Of a stretch of DNA of 64,000 nucleotides, positions 18,743 to 27,881 are shown one piece after another. The stretch lies in NCBI RefSeq assembly GCF_003946115.1, contig NZ_RHOH01000002.1, positions 372,001 through 436,000 of the forward strand, written 5' to 3'. The first letter of the stretch is position 1; the number at the start of each line of letters is the position of its first letter. The notes below the pieces were generated by a model that had not been told where the DNA came from, searched no databases, and saw only the letters and a list, made by a program, of their open reading frames with translations. The translations under genes and the position numbers were made by a program. This DNA is from Lacticaseibacillus daqingensis. Lineage in GTDB: Bacteria; Bacillota; Bacilli; Lactobacillales; Lactobacillaceae.

Positions 18743-20029
18743 TTAGGCCTCCTCATTAGCGGCGTGCGCCGGCAGGATGAAGTTCAGCGCGATGCCGATG
18801 ACCGTGGCCAACGCCAGGCCGCTGAACTGGAACTTGCCCAGCTGCAGGGTCGCGTTGCCGATGCCGATGACCAGAATGGTGGCGCCGATCATCAGGTTGC
18901 GTTTTTGACCGAAGTCCGTCTTGTTGTCGATCAGCACCTTCAGGCCGTTGCTGGCGATGACGCCGAACAGCAGGAAGGAGATACCGCCGATGACGGGGCT
19001 TGGAATCGTGTGGATCAAGGCGGAGAGCTTGCCGATGAAGGCGAACAGGATGGCGAAAAAGGCCGCCCCGCCCAGCACATAGACGCTGTGCACCTTGGTC
19101 ATCGCCATGACCCCGATGTTTTCCCCGTAAGACGTGACCGGGGGACCACCGACGAATCCGGCGATGATGCTGGCTGTCCCGTCCCCGGCCAGTGTGTGGT
19201 TCAGGCCGGGATCCTTGAAGAAGTTGCGGTGCGTCATCTCATCGAGCACCATGATGTGGCCCATGTGCTCCGTCATGGTGACAAAGGCGATCGGGGCCAT
19301 AGAGATGATGGCGCCCCAGTAGAAGCCGGGATGGTACGTCACAAACGGGATCTGGAAGGCCGGCAAGGTGAACCAGCCCGCCTCAAGCACCGGCGTGAAG
19401 TCGACCAGGCCAAAGGCGATGGCGACGACGTACCCGGTGACCAGACCGAGCAGGATCGGCAGCAGGCTGATGAATTTTTTGAGGTACATGTTGTACGCAA
19501 TGGTGGCGGCCAGTGTGATCAGCGCGACGGCGAAGTAGCGCAGGTCGTACACGCTTTGGGTGGCGCTGATGGGACGCATCGTCGCGTCCGTGGCGGCGGT
19601 GCCGGCTAGGCTCAGCCCGATCACCATGACGATCGGGCCCACCACGATCGGTGGCAGCGCCTTATCGATCCAGGCGCTCCCGGCGAAGTTAACGATCAGC
19701 GCCACCAGCAGGTAAACCACGCCGACTGCGACGGTGCCCTGCGCGATGGCCGGATAACCGAAGCCCTTCATCAGCGACTGCATGACCACGATGAAAGAGA
19801 AACTTGAGCCCATGTAGGCCGGGATCTTGCCGCGGGTGATCAGGATGTAGATGAGCGTCCCCACTCCACTGGAAAACAGCGCGATGCTGGGATCCAGGCC
19901 CACCAGGATCGGCACCAAGACGGTGGAGCCGAACATGGCGAACAGGTGCTGGATGGACAGGCCCATCCAGTGGCCGAAGCTCGGCCGGTCGTGAATGTCT
20001 AATACTGCGTCTTCATTTCGGTAGGCCAT
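18743..20029 (-). CDS. pyrP: PyrP, uracil permease (NCS2 family)
   Basis: A 428-residue membrane protein with about 12-14 hydrophobic segments, of the nucleobase-cation symporter 2 family. It begins with the family-typical [19 protein letters not shown] segment and has the [13 protein letters not shown] motif that contacts substrate in UraA-type carriers. It imports uracil by proton symport, feeding salvage through a UPRTase. Its place as second gene between pyrR and pyrB is the standard one. The start lies 3 nt after the pyrR stop. Confidence 0.95.
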   Translation of the reverse strand: MAYRNEDAVLDIHDRPSFGHWMGLSIQHLFAMFGSTVLVPILVGLDPSIALFSSGVGTLIYILITRGKIPAYMGSSFSFIVVMQSLMKGFGYPAIAQGTVAVGVVYLLVALIVNFAGSAWIDKALPPIVVGPIVMVIGLSLAGTAATDATMRPISATQSVYDLRYFAVALITLAATIAYNMYLKKFISLLPILLGLVTGYVVAIAFGLVDFTPVLEAGWFTLPAFQIPFVTYHPGFYWGAIISMAPIAFVTMTEHMGHIMVLDEMTHRNFFKDPGLNHTLAGDGTASIIAGFVGGPPVTSYGENIGVMAMTKVHSVYVLGGAAFFAILFAFIGKLSALIHTIPSPVIGGISFLLFGVIASNGLKVLIDNKTDFGQKRNLMIGATILVIGIGNATLQLGKFQFSGLALATVIGIALNFILPAHAANEEA

Positions 20030-20031
20030 GA

Positions 20032-20709
<678 letters not shown>

Positions 20710-20735
20710 TTAAAGGTGCTTATTAAGTTATCCGT

Positions 20736-20764
20736 AGTTTAGCGAATTCGAGCGGTTCTGTCAA
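20736..20764 (-). promoter_or_regulatory. pyr operon promoter
   Basis: On the minus strand: -35 TTGACA (20764-20759), 17-nt spacer, -10 TAAACT (20741-20736), predicted +1 near 20729, directly upstream of the PyrR site. The promoter lies inside the last codons of rluD. Confidence 0.85.
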
Positions 20765-21659
20765 TGCCTGCGCGCAGATCCGTCAGGGTTTGGGCAAATA
20801 ATTCCGGCACCTCTGCCTCAAAGGTCATCGACTGACCGGTCGTTGGGTGCACAAAGCCAAGCGTACGCGCGTGCAGGAACTGGCCGTGCCCCGGCAGCGT
20901 CAGTTTGGGGCCGTACAGCGGGTCGCCGGCCACTGGGTGGTGAATTGAGGCCATGTGTACGCGGATCTGGTGCGTGCGGCCGGTTTCCAAGACGCATTTG
21001 ACCAGCGCGTAATGCGTGAACTGTTCCAGCACTTCAAAGTGTGTCACCGCGTGCCGACCACCGGCGACGATCGCCTGCTTCTTGCGGTCCTTGGGGTCGC
21101 GGCCCAGCGGCGCGTCAATGGTGCCGCTGGCTTCGCGAAACGTGCCGTGAACGATCGCCCAGTACTCGCGAATGGTGGTTTTGGCCTTCAACTGGGCGCT
21201 GAGGGATTCCAGCGCGGCTGGGGTCTTGGCCACCATCAGTAGGCCCGAGGTGTCCTTGTCGATGCGGTGGACGATGCCCGGCCGGATGACATCGTTGATG
21301 GCGGAAAAGTCGGTGTGGGCCAAAAGCCCGTTCACCAGTGTCCCGTCCGGGTGGCCGGGGGCCGGGTGGACGACCATGCCCTGCGGCTTGTTCACCACGA
21401 TCACCTGGTCGTCCTCATAGACGATCGCAAGCGCCATCGGCTGGGCGCCGGCCTCAAGGGGGGTGGGCGCCGGGGGAGTGACGGCGATGTGGTCGCCAGG
21501 CTGCACCTTGTATTTGGCCACGCCAGGCGCGCCGTTCACCAGCACCAGCCCGGCGGCCAGCCACTTGGCGGCCTGCGAGCGCGTGACGTCAAGCGGGCTG
21601 TCAGCCAGCACCTTGTCCAGCCGCCCTGTTTCGGTGGTGATGGTCAGTGTAGTGCTCAT
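20739..21659 (-). CDS. RluD-type 23S rRNA pseudouridine synthase
   Basis: A 306-residue RluA/RluD-family enzyme that isomerises uridines in 23S rRNA. The N-terminal S4 RNA-binding domain (about residues 12-75) is followed by the catalytic core with HRIDKDTSGL, whose second Asp is the nucleophile, and the RTHQIRVH motif. The start ATG overlaps the lspA stop (ATGA), the classic lspA-rluD arrangement, with AAGGGGG upstream. The pyr promoter lies over its stop codon. Confidence 0.94.
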   Translation of the reverse strand: MSTTLTITTETGRLDKVLADSPLDVTRSQAAKWLAAGLVLVNGAPGVAKYKVQPGDHIAVTPPAPTPLEAGAQPMALAIVYEDDQVIVVNKPQGMVVHPAPGHPDGTLVNGLLAHTDFSAINDVIRPGIVHRIDKDTSGLLMVAKTPAALESLSAQLKAKTTIREYWAIVHGTFREASGTIDAPLGRDPKDRKKQAIVAGGRHAVTHFEVLEQFTHYALVKCVLETGRTHQIRVHMASIHHPVAGDPLYGPKLTLPGHGQFLHARTLGFVHPTTGQSMTFEAEVPELFAQTLTDLRAGIDRTARIR

Positions 21660-22111
21660 CGGTGGGCCCCCTTGCCGTCAAAAAACAGCAAGTAAACCAG
21701 CACGATCAGTACGCCAACGGTCAAACAGGCGTCCGCGACATTGAAGATGGCGAAATTCATGAAGTCCAGCTGAAACATGTCCGTGACCTCCTGAAAACGC
21801 AGACGGTCGATCACGTTACCGAGCGTACCGGCGACGATCAGCGTCAGCCCGAGCCGGTACCACCGGGACTTGCCGGCGTCCCGCCAGAGCATGCCGACGA
21901 TGATCAAGGACACGACGGTGATGATGTAAAAGAACCACTGCTTGCCTTCGAGAATGGAAAAGGCGGCGCCGGTGTTTTTGATGTGCGTTAGGCTGACGAC
22001 CCCGGGGATGAACCCGACCGTTTGGCCCAAGGCGACGTGGCCGATGATCCAGGCCTTCACCCACTGGTCCAGCCCGACCAGCGCCGCGGCGATAATAAGA
22101 TAGCTAATCAA
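21656..22111 (-). CDS. lspA: LspA, lipoprotein signal peptidase
   Basis: A 151-residue type II signal peptidase with four hydrophobic segments, cleaving the signal peptide of diacylglyceryl-modified prolipoproteins in the membrane. The catalytic aspartates lie in GNVIDRL and FNVADACL. The start is a TTG at 22111 ([19 protein letters not shown]) with GGAGG 7 nt upstream; the longer frame reaches into the UDG gene and lacks family similarity. It overlaps the UDG stop by 4 nt and rluD by 4 nt. Confidence 0.96.
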   Translation of the reverse strand: MISYLIIAAALVGLDQWVKAWIIGHVALGQTVGFIPGVVSLTHIKNTGAAFSILEGKQWFFYIITVVSLIIVGMLWRDAGKSRWYRLGLTLIVAGTLGNVIDRLRFQEVTDMFQLDFMNFAIFNVADACLTVGVLIVLVYLLFFDGKGAHR

Positions 22112-22722
22112 TGTGTTGCCTCCAATAACAAGTGTGGTTTGAGTTGCGCGAGGTCGGCCAGGACCATCGCCTGTGTCGCCTGCCGGTATAACAGCGCCGC
22201 CGGGTGTGCGGTGACGCCGAAGCGCCGCATTGGCCCGGGCACCAGGGCCCCGGCCACCACGCGGTTGAGCGGTGCGTGCAGCACCTGGCCGTGCCAGTCC
22301 TTGACTTGTCCGCGGTACAACCGCCACAGCGCGGTGTTCCCCATCAGGAGCAATGGGACCTGCGGCAGTGCGGCCAGCTCGGCGTCCAGCAAAAAGCCCT
22401 CGGCGAGCATCTCAGCCTTAGTCGGCGGCCGGTTCACGGTGCGGCCACTGGGGCTCATCCGGGTCGGTCGCCGGTGAAAGGCCATGGTGATGAACACTTC
22501 TTGGCGCGTGAGGCCAAGCGCAGCCAGCATCAAGTCGAGCTTGACTCCGGCGCGGCCGGTGAAGGGCCGCGCGGTGGGGAGCTCCGTTTCGCCCGGCGCC
22601 TCCCCGACCAGGATCAGGCGCGGGTGAGTCGCCCCTTGGCCCGGGACAAAGCCAGCGGTGTTAGGCAGCGCAAGCCCCTGCGCCTTAGAATAAACCTGAG
22701 ATAACGCCATCGTCTGACACAT
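22108..22722 (-). CDS. Uracil-DNA glycosylase, family-4-like, without Fe-S ligands
   Basis: A protein of about 204 residues of the UDG superfamily. Family-4 motifs are visible: motif A GEAPGETE, then [10 protein letters not shown], and a motif-B equivalent AHPAALLYR. It would excise uracil from DNA. The four cysteines that bind 4Fe-4S in family-4 enzymes are absent: the N-terminal C-x2-C region reads [11 protein letters not shown] and the KCRPPxNR region reads [13 protein letters not shown]. The only cysteine is at position 2 and is lost if translation starts at the ATG at 22710. The 5' end overlaps fhs by 26-38 nt, and the stop overlaps the lspA start. Confidence 0.85.
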   Translation of the reverse strand: MCQTMALSQVYSKAQGLALPNTAGFVPGQGATHPRLILVGEAPGETELPTARPFTGRAGVKLDLMLAALGLTRQEVFITMAFHRRPTRMSPSGRTVNRPPTKAEMLAEGFLLDAELAALPQVPLLLMGNTALWRLYRGQVKDWHGQVLHAPLNRVVAGALVPGPMRRFGVTAHPAALLYRQATQAMVLADLAQLKPHLLLEATH

Positions 22723-24358
22723 CCATATTCATTGCGGCCGGGCGCTTCGGGAGCCCAGGCATCGTCAACACGCTGCCGGTCATGATGACCAAGAAGCTCG
22801 CCCCAAGCTTGGGCGTGATGTCGCGCACGTGAATCGTGAAGCCGCTTGGTGCACCCAAGCGCTTCGGGTCGTCTGACAGCGAGTACTGCGTCTTGGCCAT
22901 GCACACCGGTAGCTGACTCCAGCCGTTTTGGGCAATGGTCTTGAGTGCCAGTTCCGCCTTGTGGTCGTATTCAACGCGCGCACCACCATAGATTTTCGTC
23001 ACAATGGTTTCGATCTTCGCCTTCACGTCACTGGCTGGGTCATACAACGGCGTGAAGTGGCTCGGTTGCGCCACCGCTGCAACGACCGCATCAGCCAGTG
23101 CCAGCGCGCCGTGGCCACCTTCGCCCCAGACGTTGGCCGGGATCGCCGTTGCGCCGACTTGCGCGCACAGGGCTACCAGGGTGGCGAGCTCTGCTTCGGT
23201 GTCGGTGGCAAACTGGTTGATGGCGACCAACACCGGCACGCCGTACTGCGCCATGTTTTGGATGTGGCGCGCGAGGTTGGCAAACCCAGTGTTGAGCGCC
23301 GCGAGGTCTTCCGTGGTCAGATCCTTGAGCGCCTGGCCGCCGTTGTACTTCAGCGCTCGCACGGTGGCGACAATCACCACGGCGTCTGGGGTCTTGCCCA
23401 GCACCGGCGTCTTGATGTCCAGGAACTTCTCCGCCCCGAGGTCCGCGCCAAAGCCAGCTTCAGTCAGTGCGATGTCTCCGAGGGCCAGCGCCGTGCGCGT
23501 CGCCAAAACGGAGTTGCAACCATGGGCGATGTTGGCAAACGGCCCACCGTGGATCAGCGTGGGCGTGTGCGCCAGCGTCTGCACCAAGTTGGGTTTGATG
23601 GCGTCGCGCAACAACATGGCGATCGCGCCGGTCACCTCAAGGTCGGCCACGGTCACCGGCTTGCGGTCATAGGTGTAGCCGATCACAATGCGGGCGATCC
23701 GCGCCTTCAGGTCGCCGAGGTCACTGGCGAGGCACAGGACGGCCATCAGCTCGCTGGCCACCGTGATATCAAACTCGGTTTCACGGGGCACACCGCTCGT
23801 GGCGCCGCCCAGCCCGATGGTGACGTGGCGCAACGAGCGGTCATTGATGTCTAGCGCGCGGCGCCAGATGATCCGCCGCGGGTCGAGGTTCAGCGCGTTG
23901 CCCTGCTGCAGGTGGTTGTCGATCAATGCCGCCAGGGTGTCCACCGCCGTGGTCAGGGCGTGCATGTCACCGGTGAAGTGCAGGTTGATGTCCTCCATCG
24001 GCACGACTTGGGAATAGCCGCCTCCAGTCGCCCCGCCTTTCATCCCCATGACCGGGCCAAGCGAGGGTTCCCGTAGCGCGATAACGGCGTTTTGGCCGCG
24101 CAGGCGCAGGGCATCGCCTAGCCCGATCGTGACCGTCGACTTGCCTTCCCCGGCGGGTGTCGGGTTGATCGAGGTCACCAAGACCAGCTTGCCCAGCGGC
24201 TGATGCTGCAGGCGGCGCAAGGTCGGCAGGCTGATCTTGGCCTTGGCCTTGCCATACAGCTCCAGGTCATCTTCGGTCAGGCCGACCATGGCGCCGATCG
24301 CCTGGATCGGCTTCATTTCGGTTTTTTCGTTCGCTTGTGCAATTTCGATATCAGACAT
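22685..24358 (-). CDS. fhs: Formate-tetrahydrofolate ligase
   Basis: A 557-residue enzyme of usual length that makes 10-formyl-THF from formate, THF and ATP for purine and fMet-tRNA synthesis. The nucleotide loop TPAGEGKST is near residue 70, and the family blocks FVGGAT-like [14 protein letters not shown] and [14 protein letters not shown] are present. ATG at 24358 has AGAAAGGA upstream and overlaps the ebsA stop by 8 nt. Cytosolic. Confidence 0.97.
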   Translation of the reverse strand: MSDIEIAQANEKTEMKPIQAIGAMVGLTEDDLELYGKAKAKISLPTLRRLQHQPLGKLVLVTSINPTPAGEGKSTVTIGLGDALRLRGQNAVIALREPSLGPVMGMKGGATGGGYSQVVPMEDINLHFTGDMHALTTAVDTLAALIDNHLQQGNALNLDPRRIIWRRALDINDRSLRHVTIGLGGATSGVPRETEFDITVASELMAVLCLASDLGDLKARIARIVIGYTYDRKPVTVADLEVTGAIAMLLRDAIKPNLVQTLAHTPTLIHGGPFANIAHGCNSVLATRTALALGDIALTEAGFGADLGAEKFLDIKTPVLGKTPDAVVIVATVRALKYNGGQALKDLTTEDLAALNTGFANLARHIQNMAQYGVPVLVAINQFATDTEAELATLVALCAQVGATAIPANVWGEGGHGALALADAVVAAVAQPSHFTPLYDPASDVKAKIETIVTKIYGGARVEYDHKAELALKTIAQNGWSQLPVCMAKTQYSLSDDPKRLGAPSGFTIHVRDITPKLGASFLVIMTGSVLTMPGLPKRPAAMNMDVSDDGVISGLF

Positions 24359-24764
24359 TGTCCCGTTCCTTTCTAAGTGTTGCGGTCAAAGCATCAACAA
24401 GGGGCCGGGGGTTGCCTAGGCGCACCACGACGACCTCACCATAGGGTTGCGTGACGAGTGTGAGCTGGTGGCCGTGGACGCGCACCGCGGTGAGCGCACC
24501 GGGGGCCAACGTCAGCGTGTTGCCCGGCAGCAGGCGGCGCAGTGTCACGCGCTGGTCGTCAATGATGAGGCGTGAGCGCGAAACTTGCACGCCGGCTAGC
24601 GCGAGCGTGACGAGTAGCACCCCCACTGCGATTGGGGCCGGCTGACCGTAACCGACGAGCTCCATCTGCAGAATGACCGCAACAGCCACCCCGCTCACGA
24701 TGAGGGCCCAAAAAATGATAAAATCAAGCCAGGCGGGTTGAATCAAGAACCGCTTTGGGATCAC
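24351..24764 (-). CDS. EbsA-like small membrane protein
   Basis: A 137-residue protein with two hydrophobic N-terminal segments (about residues 12-33 and 42-60) followed by a soluble beta-rich domain. Topology and start ([14 protein letters not shown]) resemble the EbsA family of lactic acid bacteria, whose role is not well defined. The GTG start at 24764 has AAGGAAG 7 nt upstream. It leads the ebsA-fhs-UDG-lspA-rluD run. A candidate promoter (TTGCCT, 18 nt, TATAGT) lies inside the divergent rnhA gene. Confidence 0.68.
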   Translation of the reverse strand: MIPKRFLIQPAWLDFIIFWALIVSGVAVAVILQMELVGYGQPAPIAVGVLLVTLALAGVQVSRSRLIIDDQRVTLRRLLPGNTLTLAPGALTAVRVHGHQLTLVTQPYGEVVVVRLGNPRPLVDALTATLRKERDNV

Positions 24765-24793
24765 ACAAACACTTCCTTGGGGTAAATGAATTT

Positions 24794-25207
24794 ATGATAA
24801 GACTATACACAGACGCGGCGACAAAAGGCAACTTTGGATTGGGTGGGATCGGGATTTTGATCGTTGAAAACGGTCAGGCCACCCAGGTGCATCGGCCGCT
24901 TGCGGCCATGTCGAACCACGCAGCCGAGTTTGAGGCCGTCATCGCCGGGCTCACCCTGCTTATTGAAAGCGGCCGCACCGGCAGCGTGCGGCTCGCATCC
25001 GACTCCAAGCTGGTGATCGAGGCGATGGATAAACGCTACGCGAAGCACTACGCTGATTATGTCACAAAACTGACCGCTTTGATGGCCCAATTCACCCTCC
25101 TGCTGTGGCAGTGGGTGCCGGAGGCCCAAAATAAAGGCGCGCACACCCTCGCCCAGCAGGGGCTGCGTGAAGCCGAAGCGCTGGCCGCAAAACGCGGCCC
25201 CCACTGA
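24794..25207 (+). CDS. RNase HI-like protein
   Basis: A 137-residue ribonuclease H fold protein of the YpeP/YpdQ-like group, expected to cut RNA in RNA-DNA hybrids. Acidic residues are in LYTDAA, AAEFEAV and LASDSK. The fourth carboxylate, normally in a (K)-x-A-D-x-LA motif, is replaced by His: the text reads NKGAHTLA. The first three residues are the core metal ligands, so activity is still possible. The ATG at 24794 is the first start that keeps the first beta strand; the Shine-Dalgarno is weak (GGGG about 12 nt away). Divergent from ebsA with only 29 nt between start codons. Confidence 0.82.
   Translation: MIRLYTDAATKGNFGLGGIGILIVENGQATQVHRPLAAMSNHAAEFEAVIAGLTLLIESGRTGSVRLASDSKLVIEAMDKRYAKHYADYVTKLTALMAQFTLLLWQWVPEAQNKGAHTLAQQGLREAEALAAKRGPH
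24802..24831 (-). promoter_or_regulatory. Candidate ebsA-operon promoter inside rnhA
   Basis: On the minus strand: -35 TTGCCT (24831-24826), 18-nt spacer, -10 TATAGT (24807-24802). It sits within the first 13 codons of rnhA. Confidence 0.5.
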
Positions 25208-25222
25208 GTGTGAGGGCCGCGT
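25192..25222. terminator. Terminator between rnhA and the nitroreductase
   Basis: ACGCGGCCC and GGGCCGCGT form a 9-bp stem. On the minus strand it is followed by TTTT, so it mainly serves the leftward nitroreductase gene; its left arm overlaps the last codons of rnhA. Confidence 0.6.
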
Positions 25223-25234
25223 GAGGGATGCAAT

Positions 25235-25837
25235 TTAGTTGAGGACCTTGAACTGGTCTGCTTTAGCCATCGTGTCCTTCGCACCGGCTGGGGCAACAAT
25301 TGACCCGAATGGCATCTGCGCGCGCAGTTGCCAGTTGGCCGGAATATCGAAGGCCGAAGCAACCAGCTCATCGATGATCGGGTTGTAGTGCTGAATGGAC
25401 GCGCCGATCTGGTTGTTGGCCAGGCCGGTCCAGACGTTCAGTTGACTGGAACCTTGTGCCTGTTCTGCCCATGTGGCAAAATTGTCAGCGTACAGGGTGA
25501 AGTCTTTTTCAAGCTGGTGCACCACTGCGGTATCCGTGAAAAACAGGATCGTTCCGGCAGCGGCCTTGAAGCTTTCGATCTTCTTTTTCGTGTTTTCGTA
25601 GGCGGCCTCAGTCGGTACTTCCGACTTCAGACGACGCACCACGATGTCCCAGAGCTCATCGTGCTTGGCGCCGAACAGGAACACGGCTCGAACGGTCTGC
25701 GAGTTGAACGCAGTCGGGGTTGCTTGGATCAGGTCCTCAGCCAGTGTGACGATTTGATCATTCGTCTGGCTCAAGTTCTTCCCCAGCGCATAGATCGAGC
25801 GGCGTTGCTGCAATAAGTTCAGTAATTCGTTGTTCAA
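25235..25837 (-). CDS. Nitroreductase-family oxidoreductase
   Basis: A 200-residue FMN-dependent nitroreductase-like protein. The N-terminal RRSIYALGK is the family FMN-phosphate contact, and the middle segment LANNQIGASIQHYNP and the C-terminal AGAKDTMAKADQFKV fit the same group (often annotated as oxidoreductase of the NADH/flavin type). The physiological substrate is unknown. The TTG at 25837 is chosen: AAAGGTGG lies 8 nt upstream. A GTG at 25849 sits inside that Shine-Dalgarno. It is a single-gene unit with its own promoter. Confidence 0.87.
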   Translation of the reverse strand: MNNELLNLLQQRRSIYALGKNLSQTNDQIVTLAEDLIQATPTAFNSQTVRAVFLFGAKHDELWDIVVRRLKSEVPTEAAYENTKKKIESFKAAAGTILFFTDTAVVHQLEKDFTLYADNFATWAEQAQGSSQLNVWTGLANNQIGASIQHYNPIIDELVASAFDIPANWQLRAQMPFGSIVAPAGAKDTMAKADQFKVLN

Positions 25838-25868
25838 GTCAATGACCACCTTTTATCAGAATGGTAAC

Positions 25869-25897
25869 AGTGTATCAGCTAACTATTTGTAAGTAAA
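25869..25897 (-). promoter_or_regulatory. Nitroreductase promoter
   Basis: On the minus strand: -35 TTTACT (25897-25892), 17-nt spacer, -10 TACACT (25874-25869), about 30 nt before the start codon. Confidence 0.6.
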
Positions 25898-25936
25898 CCC
25901 CTAATCTAAAATTTCACTTCACAAAGGAGGCGCCGC

Positions 25937-27400
25937 ATGACCCTCATTGCCTGGCTCATTATCGCCGTACTGGTGCTCAACACACTGGGTGCCATCTTCA
26001 CCGTGTTGCGTGACGTCCGGGACATTTCAACCACCTGGGCGTGGTTGCTGGTTCTGCTGTTTCTCCCTGTTCTCGGGTTCGGCATTTACTTGTTTGCCGG
26101 TCGCGGGCTGTCCGCGCGCAAGATGCAAACGATCCAGGCAGAGTACCGCAAAGGGATCGATGCCTTCGTGCAGCTGCAAAAGCGTGAATTGGCCAAGAAT
26201 CAGCTGCTCCCTAAGCGGGTCCTATCGCCGGCCGCCAAGGAGCTCATCAACCTGTTTTTGAACACGGATGGCGCACCCGTGCTCGGCGATAACGAGGTGC
26301 ACATTCTGACCGACGGCGATGAAAAATTTGCCGCGCTGTTTGCGGACATTGACGCCGCAACGGACCACATCTATGTGGAGTATTACACGATTTACAATGA
26401 TGCCCTGGGCAACGCGCTGCAAGCACGCCTGATCCAAAAAGCCAAGCAAGGCGTCACTGTCAAGGTGCTTTACGACGCCTGGGGGAGCCAAGGTGCGACG
26501 GCCAAGTGGTGGGCCCCGCTCGTCGCTGCGGGCGGCGAAGTTGAGACCTATTTTTCCTCGCGTTACCTGTTCTTAGATTTTCGCCTCAACTACCGCTTGC
26601 ACCGCAAAATCGTGGTGATCGATGACCAAATCGGCTACATCGGTGGCTTCAACGTGGGCGATCAGTACGTCTCGCGCAAGCCGAAGTTTGGGTACTGGCG
26701 AGACACGCACCTCCGCATCATCGGCAACACGGTGTTAGCCCTCAAGGTGCAGTTTTTGATGGACTGGAACGCCACCGTCCCGACTGCTCGCGAGGAACCT
26801 TACAGCCTGTCCAACGTCCCATTGAGCCGCATTAAGTCGGCACACCCGGGGGCCACCCCCATCCAGATCGTTGCCAGCGGACCCGAAACCGGCGCGCAGC
26901 AGATCAAGTACGGATACGTCAAGATGATCACCGGCGCCACACGATCGGTTTGGCTACAGACCCCTTACCTGATTCCCGATGACACGATGATTGACGCGTT
27001 GATCACGGCCGCCTTGGCAGGCATTGATGTGCGCGTGATGATCCCGGACATGCCCGACCACCCCTTTATTTTTCGGGCGACGCAGTACTATGCGGCCCTG
27101 CTCATGCGCTACGGGGTGAAGATTTACCACTACGAAAACGGGTTCCTGCACGCCAAGACCATGGTGGTGGACCAAAAAATCGCAAGCGTTGGGAGCGCCA
27201 ATCTGGACATCCGCAGCTTTAAGCTGAACTTTGAAGTCAACGCCTTTATCTATGACCGCACGGTTGCCCGTGAATTGACCGCTATCTTTGAAGCGGATCT
27301 GACCCACAGTCGCCTGCTGACGCCCACCGAGGTCGCCCAGCAAGGCTGGTGGCTACACTTCAAGCAGTACGGCTCGCGCTTGCTGTCGCCGATCTTGTAG
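25937..27400 (+). CDS. cls: Cardiolipin synthase (phospholipase D superfamily)
   Basis: A 487-residue membrane enzyme that condenses two phosphatidylglycerols into cardiolipin. Two N-terminal transmembrane helices (about residues 2-23 and 31-53) precede two phospholipase D domains with HKD motifs LHRKIVVID (near residue 220) and LHAKTMVVD (near residue 404), each followed by the expected G-G/G-S. GGAGG lies 6-7 nt before the ATG. Length is normal. No clear terminator follows before the nrdH upstream region. Confidence 0.96.
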   Translation: MTLIAWLIIAVLVLNTLGAIFTVLRDVRDISTTWAWLLVLLFLPVLGFGIYLFAGRGLSARKMQTIQAEYRKGIDAFVQLQKRELAKNQLLPKRVLSPAAKELINLFLNTDGAPVLGDNEVHILTDGDEKFAALFADIDAATDHIYVEYYTIYNDALGNALQARLIQKAKQGVTVKVLYDAWGSQGATAKWWAPLVAAGGEVETYFSSRYLFLDFRLNYRLHRKIVVIDDQIGYIGGFNVGDQYVSRKPKFGYWRDTHLRIIGNTVLALKVQFLMDWNATVPTAREEPYSLSNVPLSRIKSAHPGATPIQIVASGPETGAQQIKYGYVKMITGATRSVWLQTPYLIPDDTMIDALITAALAGIDVRVMIPDMPDHPFIFRATQYYAALLMRYGVKIYHYENGFLHAKTMVVDQKIASVGSANLDIRSFKLNFEVNAFIYDRTVARELTAIFEADLTHSRLLTPTEVAQQGWWLHFKQYGSRLLSPIL

Positions 27401-27433
27401 GTACGACCGCGCCAGCCAGCCGCGCTGGGCGAG

Positions 27434-27462
27434 TTGTGTTTGTCAGGTGAACCGGCTATACT
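27434..27462 (+). promoter_or_regulatory. Distal promoter upstream of nrdH
   Basis: -35 TTGTGT (27434-27439), 17-nt spacer, -10 TATACT (27457-27462). Predicted +1 near 27469, which would place the structured element at 27474-27529 at the very 5' end of the transcript. Confidence 0.6.
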
Positions 27463-27473
27463 AGTGGTAAGAC

Positions 27474-27529
27474 GCAGGTGGTGACACGCCCCCCACATCT
27501 GGGGGTGAGCTCAGCCACCCGCAAGATGT
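27474..27529 (+). other. Structured element with possible pseudoknot upstream of nrdH
   Basis: An outer stem pairs GCAGGTGG (27474-27481) with CCACCCGC (27515-27522), with one A-C mismatch. Inside, CCCCC (27490-27494) pairs with GGGGG (27501-27505), closing the loop ACATCT (27495-27500). That loop is perfectly complementary to AGATGT (27524-27529) just 3' of the outer stem. An 8-bp palindrome TGAGCTCA (27506-27513) lies between. A short T-run follows at 27533-27538. It matches no riboswitch class I recognise; it could be a cis-regulatory RNA, a small RNA, or a DNA-level operator. Confidence 0.5.
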
Positions 27530-27541
27530 AGTATTTTTAAG

Positions 27542-27570
27542 TTGACGGCAACCACAACCAATAGTATTAT
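27542..27570 (+). promoter_or_regulatory. Proximal nrdH promoter
   Basis: -35 TTGACG (27542-27547), 17-nt spacer, -10 TATTAT (27565-27570): the best-matching promoter in this stretch. Predicted +1 near 27577 gives a leader of about 23 nt that excludes the structured element. Confidence 0.75.
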
Positions 27571-27599
27571 GGCCTTACTAGATAACGGGAGTGATGACC

Positions 27600-27830
27600 A
27601 TGTCCAACGTAACGCTTTTCACCAAGAATGGTTGCCCACAGTGCCGGATGACCAAGAACTACCTGAAGACACACAACATTGCGTTCACCGAACACAACAT
27701 CAATGAAGAACCTGAATATATCAGCTACTTGAAGGATCAAGGCTTCCAAGCCGTGCCAGTGCTTGAAGCGAATGGCCTACCCGCTTTTTCCGGATTCCGC
27801 CCGGAGGTCTTGAAGCAGTTGGCCGGCTAA
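27600..27830 (+). CDS. nrdH: NrdH-type glutaredoxin-like redoxin
   Basis: A 76-residue redoxin with the CPQC active site (TKNGCPQCRMTKNYL), the cis-Pro region AVPVLEA and the C-terminal SGFRPE. NrdH proteins are electron donors to class Ib ribonucleotide reductase (NrdEF), reduced by thioredoxin reductase. Here the gene stands alone; nrdEF are not in the window. The ATG at 27600 has GGGAG 8 nt upstream; earlier in-frame GTG and ATG at 27591 and 27594 overlap that Shine-Dalgarno. A strong terminator follows immediately. Confidence 0.92.
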   Translation: MSNVTLFTKNGCPQCRMTKNYLKTHNIAFTEHNINEEPEYISYLKDQGFQAVPVLEANGLPAFSGFRPEVLKQLAG

Positions 27831-27833
27831 ACC

Positions 27834-27878
27834 AAAAAAATGCCGCAACGACAACATTCGTCGTTGCGGCATTTTTTT
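27834..27878. terminator. Bidirectional terminator, nrdH and pepO
   Basis: ATGCCGCAACGAC pairs with GTCGTTGCGGCAT around a 7-nt loop, with seven A on the left and seven T on the right. It ends nrdH on the plus strand and pepO on the minus strand. Confidence 0.93.
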
Positions 27879-27881
27879 GTG

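Noticed and set aside
27474-27529. Assignment of the nrdH upstream element to a known riboswitch (preQ1, SAM, FMN, fluoride)
   Set aside because: None of the conserved core sequences of these classes is present; left as unassigned.
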